Positions 1-11,855 of a DNA stretch of 64,000 bases are shown here, one piece after another. Origin of the DNA: Mesodorylaimus sp. YZB2_4 (Eukaryota; Nematoda; Enoplea; Dorylaimida; Dorylaimidae); the NCBI GenBank assembly GCA_030248295.1, contig JASANH010000666.1, positions 62,001 through 126,000 on the forward strand. The letters are read 5' to 3'. The notes beneath the pieces are model-generated. The model was not told the origin of the DNA and searched no databases. It saw only the letters and a list, made by a program, of their open reading frames with translations. Position 1 is the stretch's first letter; each line of letters begins with the position of its first letter. A program made the translations under genes and the position numbers.

Positions 1-48
1 GGAAAATGCAAAACGTGTACAGATCGTAGATACAAAAATGCTGATTAC
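1..48. repeat. 48-bp direct repeat, copy 1
   Basis: Positions 1-48 match 4,421-4,468 with a single mismatch (gtgtac versus gtggac). The match ends exactly where the left terminus of the hAT element starts, in the shared octamer CTGATTAC. It may continue leftward beyond the window edge. Confidence 0.85.
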
Positions 49-3000
49 CAGTGTTGCCAGATGCCACACATGGAAAATCGCCAAACGAGCCTGAAAATCC
101 GCCAAAACCCGTCATTTCAAAATTTTAAAACCGCCAATAAATCCGCCACATCAAAAATTCTTTTCAAATGAAATTTCACGAAAAATATGCAAAAAAATCA
201 ACGCATTTCATACCAATGCCTCCAACGCATCAACAGCATCAAAAACATCATCAAAAATTAAATTTTCCACATCACTGATCTCAACGTTTTTATAAATATC
301 ACTGTTGAACAAGCTCAAAAAAACTTTGCAAGCTTCGAAACTAGACGATTTTACACCAAGAAATTTCAGTCCGAATCGAACTGCTAACACTGCTTCAACA
401 GTTTCACAAGCCAGTCGATTTCGAAGATTCGTTTTGACTAGTGCCATCGCAGAGAAAGCTCGTTCGACCGTCGCATTCGAAAATGGTAAGCAGAAAAGAT
501 TCAAAGCGAAAATTGCGATGTTGCCAAACCGTGGATTTCCAGCAGCATCTTTGTTCTCCAAAACTTCGATCCAAAATTGCACCGAATCTTTGTCCGACCG
601 ATCGTAGAACAGGTGTAGAGATTGAAATTAGTCGTACGAACTTTCGATCGATGGGGTTAACGAACGAAAACGTTGGAGTAACGGCACAATGTTCTCAGAC
701 TTTCCAATATTTGTTGGACTGAGAACTCGAGCAATCGAAATGTTCGTAAAAATTGCGGCAACCGATCCTGGACCTGAAAACTCAAATTTTTAATTTCATT
801 AGAGTAGAAGAAATATACAGAAATACCTGCTTTGCAGCCATAATTAAACATGATCGGCAGCGCTCCCATATGACATCTCGCATTGCTGGCTCGACGTTAT
901 TGATCAATGAAAGAAACTCGAATCCAAAGTCAACCATACTCGAAGCACTAAAATAAAAGTGTGTAGAAATTTTAAAACAACATATTAAAACTTCTAACCA
1001 ACAGTAATCTCCGAATTCAAAATCCGTTATATCAGTCTCCAATCGGTGATGCTTTTCCAATTGACTGGGCGAAACGAATTTGCGTAATAAACTGAAACAA
1101 AGAGAATTATTTGATTGAAAATCTAAAAAAATATAAGATTACCTGACATAAAACATGTCTAATTCGTTCATTAATTTTAAGACATCCGCATCTTCGCTTT
1201 GAAATAATAAATTCTTTTCCACGAACGGTTCGAGGAACCATCGGCAAAACGATAAGTAAATCTGAAAAAACAGAAATTAACGAAAACGTTTGATAAAAGG
1301 TATTGATGAAAGGTATTTAATAATACTCTATTTTGAGGATCCTTCATCATGTCGTATAATTGGCGAGCGGTAAATCGTTGCCGAGAATGCGCTTCGGATT
1401 TTTCTGAGCCAAAAAATTGAACGAGTTCGTCCCATTGCTTCAGTATTGCATCGATGCATTGGAATAAGGATAACCAACGAACGTCAGGTAATTTGAGAAT
1501 CTTCATTGACGCGGTACCATTGATGCTCTTGTAGAGCTGAAAAAATTAAATCATTTGATAAATGAAAAATTAATGAAAAAACGTACCTCCGCATATCGAT
1601 CTTTTCGACTTCTGCTCGTGCAAAAATATCCGTAAATCTCTTTGACCAGAGTTTCCAAATGCGATGGAAGTTCGTCGAAAGCATATTCCGCCGCCTTATG
1701 CAACGAGTGGCAAACGCATCTGACCAACACCAGGTTTTCTTGCTTTTCTTTGAGACGAGCGTAGACGCCTGATTTTTCGCCAACGAGAACATTTGCTCCA
1801 TCTGTCCCGAGGCCGATCAAATTGTTGATATTCAAGCCATCGTCTTGCAGAATATTCTAAATCGCTTACGTAATTGAATCGGCATCTTTTCCCTCCAGAC
1901 GTACAAGTCTGAAAAATGCAAAATTGAAATATTATAATAAAAATTAAAATAACAAGCTTACCTGTAAAACGTTGTGACCATTTTTCTTAGTTTGACCGAG
2001 AAATAACGAAGCACCAAGCAAAGCATGGGGCACGTCGAAACATCTGTCGATTCGTCGATGAGCAAAGAAAATTTTCCAGAGCCAAGATCGTCGATAATCA
2101 ATTTTCGAAATCCAACGCCAAGTACTCGACGAATTAATCTTCCGCATTTTGTTCGACCGAGCTAAAAATGAAAAAAATCAGTTCGGTTATTGATTAAAAA
2201 ATATTATTAAAATAAATTTAGTACCTTTATCTTGTTTACAATCGCATCCTTTTTAACTGCGGGATCGTTTTTTGTGACGGATTTGATCAAATCGACTAAA
2301 TCGTCAACTTGTCGAAATGCGATAGCCGATTCACAAATAAATGCAACAATTTTCAACTCGGATTTCTCCTGACCATCGGTGGATACGAATGAGCTGGTAA
2401 TTTTTAAGTTTTCCGTTATAATTTTTTGCGTCGTTGCCATCGCCTTTTCGTGTTTTGAAGTCGACGCATGAGCTTTTAAATCGTTCAATCTTGCTCCGAG
2501 TTCCGTTTTGCAGTATTTGCACCATGGTTTGTTCGAGTTTCTTTGGCTTCGCATTGGCCAACCTGGAAAAAAAGAGCTGGAAAGAAAATACATGAAATTA
2601 TGTTATATTTAATTACCTTTTAATTCTGGATAAGCTTCCCATTGTTTCTTGTACACTCGTTGGCCTTCGATACGCTTTTTCTTCACCGATTCACCAGAAT
2701 AATCAGCTTTACGTTTCGAATTGCTTCTTCGATCATCTTCCGTATTGTCCTTGTTTTCAGAAGTACTGCTGAGCGAGTCCACCAAAACGATGCTACGATT
2801 TCCTTCATCGCCGTCGCTTTTTTCAATTGCTTCGTCATTCATTACGAAGAAAACCGAACGATCGTATTCGACGATGTCGGACGGAATACTGAGATAAAAA
2901 CAAAAAATATGTAGAAAAACGAATTTATTTAAAAAATTATCTTTGGTTCCCAATCTTTGGTTTTGGCATGGCAATTTACATTCTTCATTCATTTTTGGTT

Positions 3001-3303
3001 TTGGTTGCGAAAAATACTTTCGCTTTTGTAGCAGACAATTGAAAATGTTATGTTATACTCAGAAAAGTGCCAGCGGTTAATTTAAATTGCATTTCTACAA
3101 CCTTTTAAATACTTTTTATAAAAAAAATGTTAATTTTAATTGCATTTTTTACTAATATGAGCAAATTTTTATAAAATCGCCACATTCCGTCACAAAATAG
3201 CATAGTCCGCCACAAAATCCGGCAGAACCTCATCCCGCCAAAACGCCCGCCATGAAGGTCCAAAAACCGCCAATGTGGCGGAAAACCGCCACATCTGGCA
3301 ACA
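49..3303 (-). mobile_element. hAT-family DNA transposon, copy 1 (decayed)
   Basis: The left end begins CAGTGTTGCCAGATG and the right end finishes with CATCTGGCAACAG, so the termini are inverted copies of one hAT-like end. Both subterminal regions are rich in CCGCCA/TGGCGG motifs (about 60-150 and 3,180-3,300). The interior encodes a fragmented minus-strand transposase with a BED finger and a hAT dimerisation domain. The left 8-bp flank is CTGATTAC, but the base run after the right end (TTTCCTGA) is not a duplicate of it, so no clean target-site duplication is present. A second copy of the same family lies at 32,102-35,446. Confidence 0.85.
208..2842 (-). pseudogene. hAT transposase (BED finger, DDE, hAT dimerisation), split by introns and frameshifts
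   Basis: On the minus strand the gene starts with an acidic/basic linker, followed by a BED-type zinc finger near 2,470-2,540 (WCKYC, then LKAHASTSKH). Next comes a conserved AFRQVDDLVDLIKS segment. The exon near 1,960-2,140 should carry the DEST catalytic region but is readable only in pieces. The segment near 1,570-1,835 (LIGLGTDGAN, CHSLHKAAEYAF) is well conserved. The C-terminal hAT dimerisation domain is at 208-582 (FCLPFSNATVERAFSAM). Several GT...AG intervals separate exons. Reading frames do not join without interruptions, so this copy is probably inactive. The domain order and motifs match the ZBED/ZMYM-like hAT transposases of animals. Confidence 0.8.
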
Positions 3304-3346
3304 GTTTCCTGAAATAAGAAACAAGTGATGTTTGGGCCAGCACACG

Positions 3347-4384
3347 CTACTTCCACATAAACAAAAATATTCTCACCATTAGAAACTTTTCCCAATTTGG
3401 TTTCGTCTCACTCTGCCAAAGAGCCAGGAGAATCGAGTTTTGAAATTTTGTTCTTATCACACGGGGCAATTCTGCAACGACTCCCAGCAAGGGCCAAAAC
3501 GATCCAGATTTTGCTTTCGTAAACTTGGCACCATCCGAGTTTATAACTAAATGAAGAACGAGCGAAAAACCATCAGGATTTGGGTATTTAGATCGATATA
3601 ATTCTCCGGTCAATAAATCAGTCAACACTTCACCATTCATGGCGGTAGCTGCAGAAATGTTGAGGTTGTCCAAAATTTTCTCACCGTAATTGCTTATAAT
3701 CATAACCAATTGCTTTTCGATGCTAAATACAGCAATATTGGCCGGTCTCGAATAACGTCCATCGCCTTTGCACGCATCAACGCAAGACTTGACAAATTTC
3801 CTATAACAGTCACCGAATATTTTCGACATCGACGAAAGAATCGTGAAGCGGTCATTGAGAACGTTACTAATAATCCGTTTCATCACTTTGATAGAGGCTG
3901 GACAGCGATTTGATGTTGGCATGATAAACTGGAACATTTTGCAAATACCATCTATCGCGGTGTCGGGCAAATTATGCGACCGCTGGTAGGCAATAACCAA
4001 ACAGCAAAAATCGTTCACTGAAAGTGGCGATGTGAATGGCTGCACGACTGAATAAATTGGAACAGGGGGAGCAATATCAAAATCATCGTCATCATCGTCA
4101 TCTTCATTAGAAATGTTCAATTTGTTCGAGAATGCAACGCGCAAATTTGGTGTGCATGATTCGCCAAATATAGAATTGTCAGGAGTTAAGGTAAATAAGG
4201 GCGCAACGAACTCATCCAGCGCTGAACTTCCACCATCGTCATCGTCGGTCTGATATTTTGGAATCGTTTCAAAATTCTCAGATTCGAATTGCCATGCAGC
4301 TTCAGGGAATGATGCAGCTTCATTTCGATGTTGCTGTAACAAGCGGCTGATGTGATAGTTTTTTCGCATTTTTGGTAATGACAT
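3347..4384 (-). CDS. TNP2/CACTA-like transposase-domain protein, N-terminal part
   Basis: This open frame of 345 codons has an N-terminal start MSLPKMRKNYH, an acidic segment near residue 95-110 (a run of Asp), and a C-terminal block reading LVINSDGAKFTKAKSGSFWP, then a variant of NELPP..R and ILLALWQSETKPNWEKFL. That block is the signature of the animal transposase-domain family related to plant TNP2 (CACTA/EnSpm), where it is normally followed by a long catalytic C-terminus. Here it stops within about 45 bp of the hAT right end, and a possible splice donor (GTGAGA) sits just after EKFL. The remaining catalytic portion is not in the window. It may have been displaced by the hAT insertion or may continue in exons off to the left. 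Confidence 0.6.
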   Translation of the reverse strand: MSLPKMRKNYHISRLLQQHRNEAASFPEAAWQFESENFETIPKYQTDDDDGGSSALDEFVAPLFTLTPDNSIFGESCTPNLRVAFSNKLNISNEDDDDDDDFDIAPPVPIYSVVQPFTSPLSVNDFCCLVIAYQRSHNLPDTAIDGICKMFQFIMPTSNRCPASIKVMKRIISNVLNDRFTILSSMSKIFGDCYRKFVKSCVDACKGDGRYSRPANIAVFSIEKQLVMIISNYGEKILDNLNISAATAMNGEVLTDLLTGELYRSKYPNPDGFSLVLHLVINSDGAKFTKAKSGSFWPLLGVVAELPRVIRTKFQNSILLALWQSETKPNWEKFLMVRIFLFMWK

Positions 4385-4420
4385 ATTGAGCAGGTGAAAC
4401 TAAATAAAACGACGATGAGC

Positions 4421-4468
4421 GGAAAATGCAAAACGTGGACAGATCGTAGATACAAAAATGCTGATTAC
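4421..4468. repeat. 48-bp direct repeat, copy 2
   Basis: Second copy of the sequence at window positions 1-48, here upstream of the TNP2-like gene. It is followed by TTCCCC instead of the hAT terminus. Confidence 0.85.
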
Positions 4469-4728
4469 TTCCCCTTTTCTTTTCTTCTCTATAGCATACT
4501 GTAACTGCTGCGCGCACAGCTGTCAGCATGTGCGACCGCTTATATCACTGCAAATCTTGTATGGCCAAGCCAAGCCACCCGTCTTTTGGAAAAGGGAGGG
4601 AAAGAATACGAGTATAGTCGAGAGTCTCTTTTAGATGTAATCATTACATAGATAATTACAACGAATATTAGTATCGACTAGATTAGTATTTCAATAATTT
4701 AGCAGTCATTTAGGCTAATCCATCTAAA
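4469..4728 (+). promoter_or_regulatory. Presumed promoter and 5' UTR of the 4.7-8.3 kb gene
   Basis: A gene-free interval between two divergently read genes, the minus-strand TNP2-like frame and the plus-strand gene starting at 4,729. It contains a pyrimidine tract (4,470-4,490), an AT-rich stretch from 4,630, and no convincing TATA box at a fixed spacing. The assignment is positional only. Confidence 0.3.
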
Positions 4729-7700
4729 ATGGCTGATGCCTTGAATTTGCGTCAGAAAATAACAAATACGCAAAGATATAACGGTGAAGGTGAGTCAGTT
4801 ATGGGCCTAGACCCATATACTGTATGTTTTCTGACATCGTTGGAGATAATTTTGTAAATAAAGTTGAAGAAGTCAATCTATCATTCTTTCAGGCGAACAA
4901 AAGCCTGTTTTTGCAGTGCTTTGCAGCAATGGCGATGCATTCGATGTACGGCTAAACAGTCATCTTTACTTTCCATCGTCCGCTGTCGCAGCTGGAACAA
5001 TCGACCCATTAGAAAAGCGTTTACAATGGAAATATGGACAAATTGTTAACATTGTTGAAAACAAGAAGATCTACGAATGCGAAGTCTTCCGGATGTGTAA
5101 GGTCTACTTTTTTTGGCTGTGAGGTTTTATTGTAAACTATTACTTTTGTGGCTAAACTTCACTTTATGGAAAGTATCAAATTTAAAAAAACAGATATTAC
5201 CAACGTTTTTTGCCCTGATGAAAAACCATAACACCGTTAAAATTTTGTGGCGGTCAAGCCACAAAAATATCTTGAATTTTATTCCGTTTCCGCATAGGCT
5301 TATGTGAAGGAAGCACGTGCAAATAAGAGGGACAAGCCGGCTAAGTATTCTGTTTCTTTGGAGGGAGGGTTAGAGGAAAGGGAGGTTTAGACCACTCCGA
5401 GCACGCCCTCCCAATGGCGATGAATCCATTTTGAGCCCCGGGGTGTCAGGGGGGGCCCACCAGCCCACCCACCAGGGCCGAATTGCTGCGTCGAGCGCTG
5501 AGAGCCCTAAATTCATAGCTGGTTTTTTGGTGCAAAGTACCTGCTAGCATAGTGGAGCTTAGCGTGTATGCGCTAAAACCTCGTCCCCATCGCTCTGCCT
5601 GAGCCACACAGACAGTGAGTCGCGCTCTATCATTGACCTTTCATCACTGAGTTTCCGTGTAAAGAAAGGTGACCGCCGCGAAATTTCAATTGATTAGTGG
5701 GTTTTCAGGGATGCTGGAGACCATAGTATCATTGGTTTTTGAAAGTTCGATACTTTTCATACAGTATATTTGTGCCACTTTTGTTTCTGTTGGATAGAAA
5801 GTTAACGAATATTGTACAATGGTTATGGTTTCAAGGTGTTACGGAAAAAGAGAAACAAGACGCCTTGGGAGAGCTCACGCAGCATTAAGTCAATGAAAGT
5901 CGAGCCAGAAACAACACCAGCTTCCGTGAAGGTGACTCGGTGGCATCATCACCAGATGTTTTTCTTGGCAACACCACGAAACGCTCAAGGAACCAAGAAG
6001 AATGCGAAGAAATTCTAAGCGGTGCTGGCTCGTTAGCTCGACATAGTCCAGGTAAGTTGCATTGAATTTTTTCAAAAGCTATAAATTTCTGGATTTTTTA
6101 ATGTCTGCTCGCCAATCCTAGTTTGTATTTCACTCACTATCTCTTAGCTGCAAGCGAAGCCAGCCTACTTCTAGTAGTGATGGATTTTCCTCGTTTCAGG
6201 CACGAATGATGTGGATATTTTTGAGAATAGTGAGCGAGGTTCGTCATATTGTCAAAGCCTGCCAGATGCTGAGCCAACACTGAAAGATCTGTTGAACGCT
6301 GTATCCGCTATACGAACAACCATCACTGCGTTGGAAGCGGACCAGAAGTTGAGTTTTGGGAAGTTGGACCACCGGGTTGGAAAAATCGAGCAATGTATCC
6401 GAAATGGAGATGTAAGTAGCGCGAAAGTGAGGTTTTTTGGGTTGTTATGGTGTAACTGAGGTGACAAAGTCAAGATTGTTTTCACTTGATTTTTTCAGTT
6501 TGAGCCATACGGATGGGCTTGAAAAAATTTTTTGAAACACCTAAGTTTCTAGCTTGATTTTTGCAAGACTGAAAATTGAGTTTAAAAAATCAAGTTTTCA
6601 AAAACTTGATTTTTCCGAACTTCCATGGTGAGACATTCTGCTTTGATACCTGACCATGTGTAGCAAGTAAGGAATTCCTGGGTGGCTATTTATAACAAGC
6701 TTCTTGGCGCCATATTTTAACGCGAGTGCACATTATAAGGATGGCTCTGTCGAGAGTGCGGCCGACTCGCGACAGCAACTAGGACTGCAAGGAACTACGT
6801 CGGAGTGTATCCAATACCATTCGACACTCGATGGATATTCGTATCGCTGTACCTGAGAACTAAAGCTTAAAATTCGAGCTATTGTTACTTAATTCGAGGA
6901 GTAAGCGAGGAGCACTTGGCCGAGATATGCCTCCTGTACCCTCTGGCGATACCTGCATTTCATTGGGGCATGACGGCTGTCTTATGGCTACTGGGGACTA
7001 CTGAGCAAGAGAGCACAAGGAGGCCCTCAGCGCATCAGCCTTTGAGGAAGCAGCCAGAACCATTCATGTAGCATCTTGCTGTATGAACTGTTTTGCAGTC
7101 AAGTAGGATATTACCAAAGGGGAATTTTCCTTTCCCGTTTTCGCAGGCCTTCCCTCCTCACAACAGGCATCAAAGAATCTCTTATCTGTTGAAACTCGAA
7201 AACATCAAGTTTTTGGGAACTCGATGTTTTTTTTCAAAACTCACTCTTTGAAAATTGAAAAAATCAGGCTAGAAACTTGATGTTTCGACAATTTTTTCAA
7301 GAATGAAATCAAAAGTGAGAAAATCTTGATTTGTCACCTGTGGTACACCGTCGTTGTGGCATGCAAAATTTAGGAAGAGTTTCTATAATTTTTCTCTGGG
7401 CTTGAAGAGAGGCCCTTTTGTCATGATTTTATGATCTTTCATGCCTTTGTAGATGACAAAGATTTTTTCTAAAAACGAGAAAAAGTCGTCAATTGATTCA
7501 GCAATCCGAAATGGATCTTGAAATCTGTTCCATTCAAATGAAATGGTAAATGAATGCCGCATTTTTCACAGTTTAGCGCTTCGCTTTGAAACTGTTTCGT
7601 TTTCAGAACCACTTCGACTGGATGGGCGTGAATTTCATGGAGAAAGTGAACTCATTTGTGAAAGGTACTTTGTTAATTTTCTCGCATTTTACTCACGCTC

Positions 7701-8286
7701 GTCCTATTTCAGGGTTTATTGACGCTCCGGATAAGTTTTACAAATCGTTAGCTTATCAGATTTGGGGCAAACGAAATCTCAGACATTGGAAGATCCCATC
7801 TGCTAAAGAGCGAGAGAGTGGTCGCCCATCTTTGAAGCAAAAGGATCCTCATGGTTTCAAAATGTTTCAGTGTAAGTTACTTCATTCTAGGTTTGTCATT
7901 AGTGCAGCTTCTCTTAATTTTTAGATGCTTCGGTGAAATTTTTTAAGAGAACCATGCCGAGTGTTAATTAGCAATCTATCGAGGTTGATATTGATGGCGT
8001 CGATAAACGATACTTGAACAGCATCACTACTTTGACGAATCAGTCTGGTTTAGATGCGAGAAGATCGCTCGGGTAAGAGCATGCCTTATGTATTACGTAA
8101 TGTCAACTTGCTGAACTCTTTTTTTTTAGCATAACACCTGAAAAACTCGAAAACTGCTGGTACTATGATTTGATCGCAGCTGGACACCGACTACGTCCTG
8201 ATTGGACGATTTGGGAAGAGTGCACTGACGAAGCTGCGGCCAAAGATGATCAAATCAAGATGATAAAATCTTACCAGTCCTGGTAA
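4729..8286 (+). CDS. Nine-exon gene of unknown function, possibly BEN-domain-like; two in-frame stops
   Basis: Probable exons are 4,729-4,789; 4,893-5,101; 5,298-about 5,390; 5,798-6,051; 6,200-6,411; 7,607-7,664; 7,713-7,871; 7,925-8,072; 8,130-8,286. The start MADALNLRQK is followed by a donor GTGAGT. Exon 2 encodes a compact N-terminal region (VFAVLCSNGD to YECEVFRM). Exons 4-5 are Ser/Glu-rich, with a helical segment ending in EADQKLSFGKLDHRVGKIEQ. Exons 6-9 encode a basic region (YQIWGKRNLRHW, KFFKRTMPS) and end at SYQSW plus TAA. The architecture of a divergent N-terminal module, a helical linker and a C-terminal LxxxxW...K-rich block resembles BEN-domain proteins, but the match is weak. 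A TAA at 5,886 and a TAG at 7,969 interrupt otherwise coherent exons, and the exon 2/3 junction needs a weak GTCTAC donor. The gene may therefore be decaying. Confidence 0.55.
6449..7349. mobile_element. 0.9-kb inverted-repeat MITE in an intron
   Basis: Both ends share a degenerate inverted repeat of roughly 150 bp. The left end starts GGTGTAACTGAGGTGACAAA, and the right end read on the minus strand starts GGTGTACCACAGGTGACAAA. Both continue through TCAAGAT, TTGATTT and AAGTTTCTAGC.TGATTTTT. The flanks GTTGTTAT (6,441-6,448) and GTCGTTGT (7,350-7,357) agree at 6 of 8 positions, as expected of an aged 8-bp target-site duplication. The central 450 bp holds no recognisable gene. It sits in the intron between exons 5 and 6 of the surrounding gene. 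Confidence 0.75.
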
Positions 8287-9246
8287 GAGTCGTGCTAAGA
8301 CCTATGAAGAGTTTTAGCAAGATCTTGGTAAGATTTCAGTAAAATGGGAAATGCGGGTTATCCTTTGTCAACTCAAACAAAGGTTGTGTAATCCTGATCA
8401 TCACCTGAGATTATCTCAATTATGCAATCCTGCATCATGCAACATTTCAGACGCCATGCATCTAATTTATCGTCGAATGCCAATCGAATTCTGAATCGCT
8501 TTTTCACAAGTGAAAGAAGAACTTTGCCTTGTTTTTGCAGTTTTATTGACCTGCGAATATTTTAAAGGAGATGGGTGGGCTGGTTTCTGGTAGGCCAGTT
8601 TCTGTCAGCACATTCATTGTTTTTGGTACCAAAAATGCAGGCAGGTAAACAATCTTGATCAGATAACATGTTTCTGTCAACACATTCATTGTTCATCAAA
8701 TGAACTGTGCGCCAAGTGCGGATGCGAGCGGAAGGAAAGAAAAGCCTTGAAGACACATCTTCTTGAACGTCTGTATCCGACAATGATTCACGGAACGTGT
8801 CCAAGGTTGCTGTAGAGGGCTCTGCATCCGCGATGCACTGTACTGCGAATACTACAGCTTCCATAACTGTGCATGATTCCGCTAATAATTTCTGCGCTGC
8901 AATACTGCAAACTTCGAGCACGTCAAAATGTTCAAACATGTCCATTCCTCCTGGATATCAAAATAAAAATTTGAGTTTAAGTGTTTTAAAGTAACATCAA
9001 AAACAAAATGTAGAACTCCTGCATTCAGCAGGCCCTAGAAAGCTGCTCATCAGACACCAATTTCTGTTTGAGAAAACCCCTCAGCAAGGGGGGAGTGTGG
9101 CCCGCGAGCAGGTATGACCAGGAAAAAGGTGGCGGGATAAATATTGGCGTTTAATAGAAACTAGATTAGAGTTTCCAACGGTCTCTCAAAAATTGAGAAT
9201 AAGGGTTTTTAAGGGTTCTTAATACGACGAAAATTAAAAAATTTTG
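8287..9246. other. Intergenic, no supported gene
   Basis: Contains a minus-strand open frame at 8,562-8,945 with a Cys/Asp-rich repeated peptide (NNECVDRN and NNECADRN), which reflects a short DNA duplication of gtttctgtca.cacattcattg at about 8,599 and 8,667. Near 9,085-9,110 a purine run, AAGGGGGGAG, is followed directly by TGTGGCCCGCG. This is the arrangement of a polypurine tract next to an LTR start, but no matching LTR partner was found. Confidence 0.4.
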
Positions 9247-9775
9247 CTAGAAAAAAGAAACGATTGGAGATTTTTTCTTTTCCCTGGACTTGCGAGACTT
9301 CTTTCTTTTCGGTTCGGCCGACGTTCCGCTAGTGCTCAGTCCATCACTTGCCGGGTCTGAAGGGGGCGAATTTGGTGGCGCCAACTTGTCTAAACGCTTA
9401 GACATAGTATCGATTCTTCCGACAAGACTGCCCATCAACTCCTGGACACTGGGTTTGTAGGACCCACCCGCTTTCGCAGGCTGGGTACCAACCTCACCGG
9501 CGTCCCCCCCTGGAACCCACTGTTCCGCCACTTCCACTCGACGCTGTTTCATTCGCCTTTGCAACCGCCCGATTGACCATACCCCGCAAGGCATCCGGGT
9601 GAAAAATCACTCGTCCGCCGCCCATCGAATAGATGGCCGCAAAGAACTGACCAACCGGTACTGTAACATGTCCATCCGGCACCCCAGGGGTGCTCGCTTT
9701 GGCTGCTGGCAAGAGCTGCTGTTTCGATGAAACGCATTCTCCCAATTTCTTCTTTCCGGACTCCATATCCAGCAC
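9247..9775 (-). pseudogene. Hypothetical protein, split by a frameshift
   Basis: Two overlapping minus-strand frames look like one coding unit. Positions 9,775-9,494 encode an N-terminal part (MLDMESGKKKLGECVSS to FHPDALRGMVNRAVAKANE), and 9,594-9,247 encode a C-terminal part (PSVQELMGSLVGRIDTMSKR, then Pro/Ser-rich and a final KRKKSRKSREKKK). The frame changes near 9,550. A coiled segment, a Pro/Ser linker and a basic tail would suit a gag-type or nuclear protein, but no family is recognised. Confidence 0.35.
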
Positions 9776-10559
9776 TTCAAACTGATCGATTCGGAAAATT
9801 TGACTTGCTTTCTATGGATAGGAAGAAAAAGAGGTTATACCTAGGTTCAGTAGGTCCATGTCTACACTGGGCATTATCCTTGGGAGTTGATGACTCATTG
9901 CCCCAACGAAGTCGAGGTGAATCATGTCCCTTTTGACACCCCCACCCTTTTCGACTTGGATGGGTTTCCCTACCACACTTCAGGAGAGTAGTGGTAAAGT
10001 GTACGGCAAGGTCCTACATAGTCCTTTGGAGCTAGGTCCTGTATTAGAGTCCCACTCTTATAGTCCGAGGCGTCCTGATCTGGTGAGTTAAGGTAGGATT
10101 GTTCTACGAAACCAATATGAGCTCGTCTTTTCATGTCCTTGAAGCGCTTCAGTCTGTTCGTGAATTTTGGCTAGTCAATAAAGATTTGCTTCCAATTGAG
10201 TGGAGCCCCCTTGTAGGAACCCACCTAAGCACTACGCTTGGCGAGTCTTTGGCAGTCGAATCTCCCCCTGGTAAGTATCGCCCAATCAACGTATCGTTTT
10301 CGATTTCTAGGACCCCCACCCGTGCCCGTAACCGCACCGCTTGCCGCGGGCTAGGGGTAGACGAGGTGTTTATACTGCCTTGCCTGCTGAGTATTAGTTC
10401 CCTCGAGAATCAGTCGAAAAGTCGATCGATCGTCAAGGAGAGCCGCCTGAGTCCTGGCAAAGCAAACGCACGTCACCCACCCACCTTTCCGTGATACGGC
10501 GCCCTGCCGTCTACCGTCTAACAGAAGCCAAGCAAGCAAGGCCACCAAATTTTTCGAAG
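9776..10559 (+). other. Possible LTR/leader region of the older retroelement
   Basis: This GC-richer stretch precedes the gag-like frame starting near 10,560. It contains an AATAAA at about 10,177 followed by leader-like sequence, and at 10,490-10,510 a GATACGGCGCCCTGCC segment placed where a primer-binding site would be expected. No second LTR copy is in the window, so the assignment is tentative. An open plus-strand frame at 10,099-10,494 lacks recognisable domains. Confidence 0.3.
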
Positions 10560-11177
10560 TGAATTAGTAACAGAACCGTCTGGCCCGCAAGCAAAGCGGG
10601 ATCGCAAAGCAAGCAACTCAGCCAGCCAAGTGTTTTCCAGCCCACAACGGCCGCGAACCGTCGCACCGTTACCCAAGAATTCCAGCGAATCCATCTAGAA
10701 GCCGCTGCGAACCAAAACGTCCCTAGGCAGACCAGACGAGCACAGCAAAACGCACAGCTCGCAAACAATCCAGCCGGTTATCAAGAAGATAACAATCCCA
10801 TTGTAGACCTCGTTCCAATAGGACCTGAGCAGCGAAATAGCCAACCGGGAAACTTACCTAACGGGCCACCTCCAGTCAAGAACTTTCAGTCAGGGCCTAG
10901 CCCCAAAGCCATGGCCGACCAAGAAAACGGAGTTGAACAGCAGAATAATTCCAATGCACCTGCAGCCCCTGGTCCGCAATTTGACTAAGCCGCAGCCATA
11001 CAGGGCGCAGCCACAGCTGCAGCCCGAGCCGACAGAGCTGCAAATCCCAGTCCTTTCGCCGGATTGTTAGTCATGGCCAAGATGCCGCCGCCATTTTCAG
11101 GCAGCATGTCCAAAAGCTTAATCGATTGGCTCGTTGAATATCAAAATTTTGCCATGCGCATGCGCCTCGACAAGCAT
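10560..11177 (+). pseudogene. Gag of an older LTR retroelement, 5' part
   Basis: A long frame rich in Gln, Asn, Pro and Ala leads into MADQENGVEQQNNSNAP, a TAA at about 10,986, then a capsid-like block reading MPPPFSGSMSKSLIDWL and YQNFAMRMRLDKH. The PPPFSG...W...Y pattern is the usual start of the Gag capsid region in Ty3/gypsy-type elements. The frame is broken at 11,178 by the left LTR of a younger element and resumes after 17,846. Confidence 0.7.
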
Positions 11178-11661
11178 TGTGATGTGGCTTTGATTGAGAA
11201 CGTCCAGGGGTTTGGTTTATTGATTACCACACCACATAAGTGATTTATTGCTCACTGGTGACTGGCCGTTGATACGGGTGGTATCGTTTGAATGACTGCT
11301 GAATGGCACAACCATGGCTGATCGTCGAAACGTTTACTGAATAATGCCGCACGAATGCCGAACGAAATTGATTAGACTCCCTTACACACGAAAATGCGCC
11401 TCCTTATAAACCCTCTCCCAATACACGTGCCTATAGAGTACAAGGTAAAACAAACAATGTCATAAAAGAAAAACCAGTATGGTTACAAAATCTGATGCAC
11501 GCGTGTTAGATCCAAAAACATTTCTGGTTCCTGTCGCTTGGCCGCTTATGAACTTTGATCCATTTCAGAAACTAGCGCGGCCTCGATGTGGGTGCAAGAT
11601 ACAGGAAAAATGTGCAAACACCAGAACTGGCGGCAAATTCAAATACGGATGCTTCGTCACA
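11178..11661 (-). repeat. Left LTR (3' LTR of the minus-strand gypsy element)
   Basis: 484 bp, starting TGTGATGTGGCTTTGATTG and ending GGATGCTTCGTCACA. It aligns along its whole length with 17,360-17,846, with scattered substitutions and small indels. Confidence 0.92.
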
Positions 11662-11855
11662 TACGCCCAGGGTTTGAGACGCAAGCGTCCTCGTGCGTCT
11701 TATTTCTTCTGTTGGCGATGAGATGACCAAGCTTGATAACGTTGCGTCTGAGGTGGATTCGTCCTCAATCCATGGCCACGAGTCCTGACGGGTACAGTCT
11801 CTTGGGACGTCGCTGACTTCATTGTTGGAGCTGCTATAGTTGAACTGGAGGTGGC

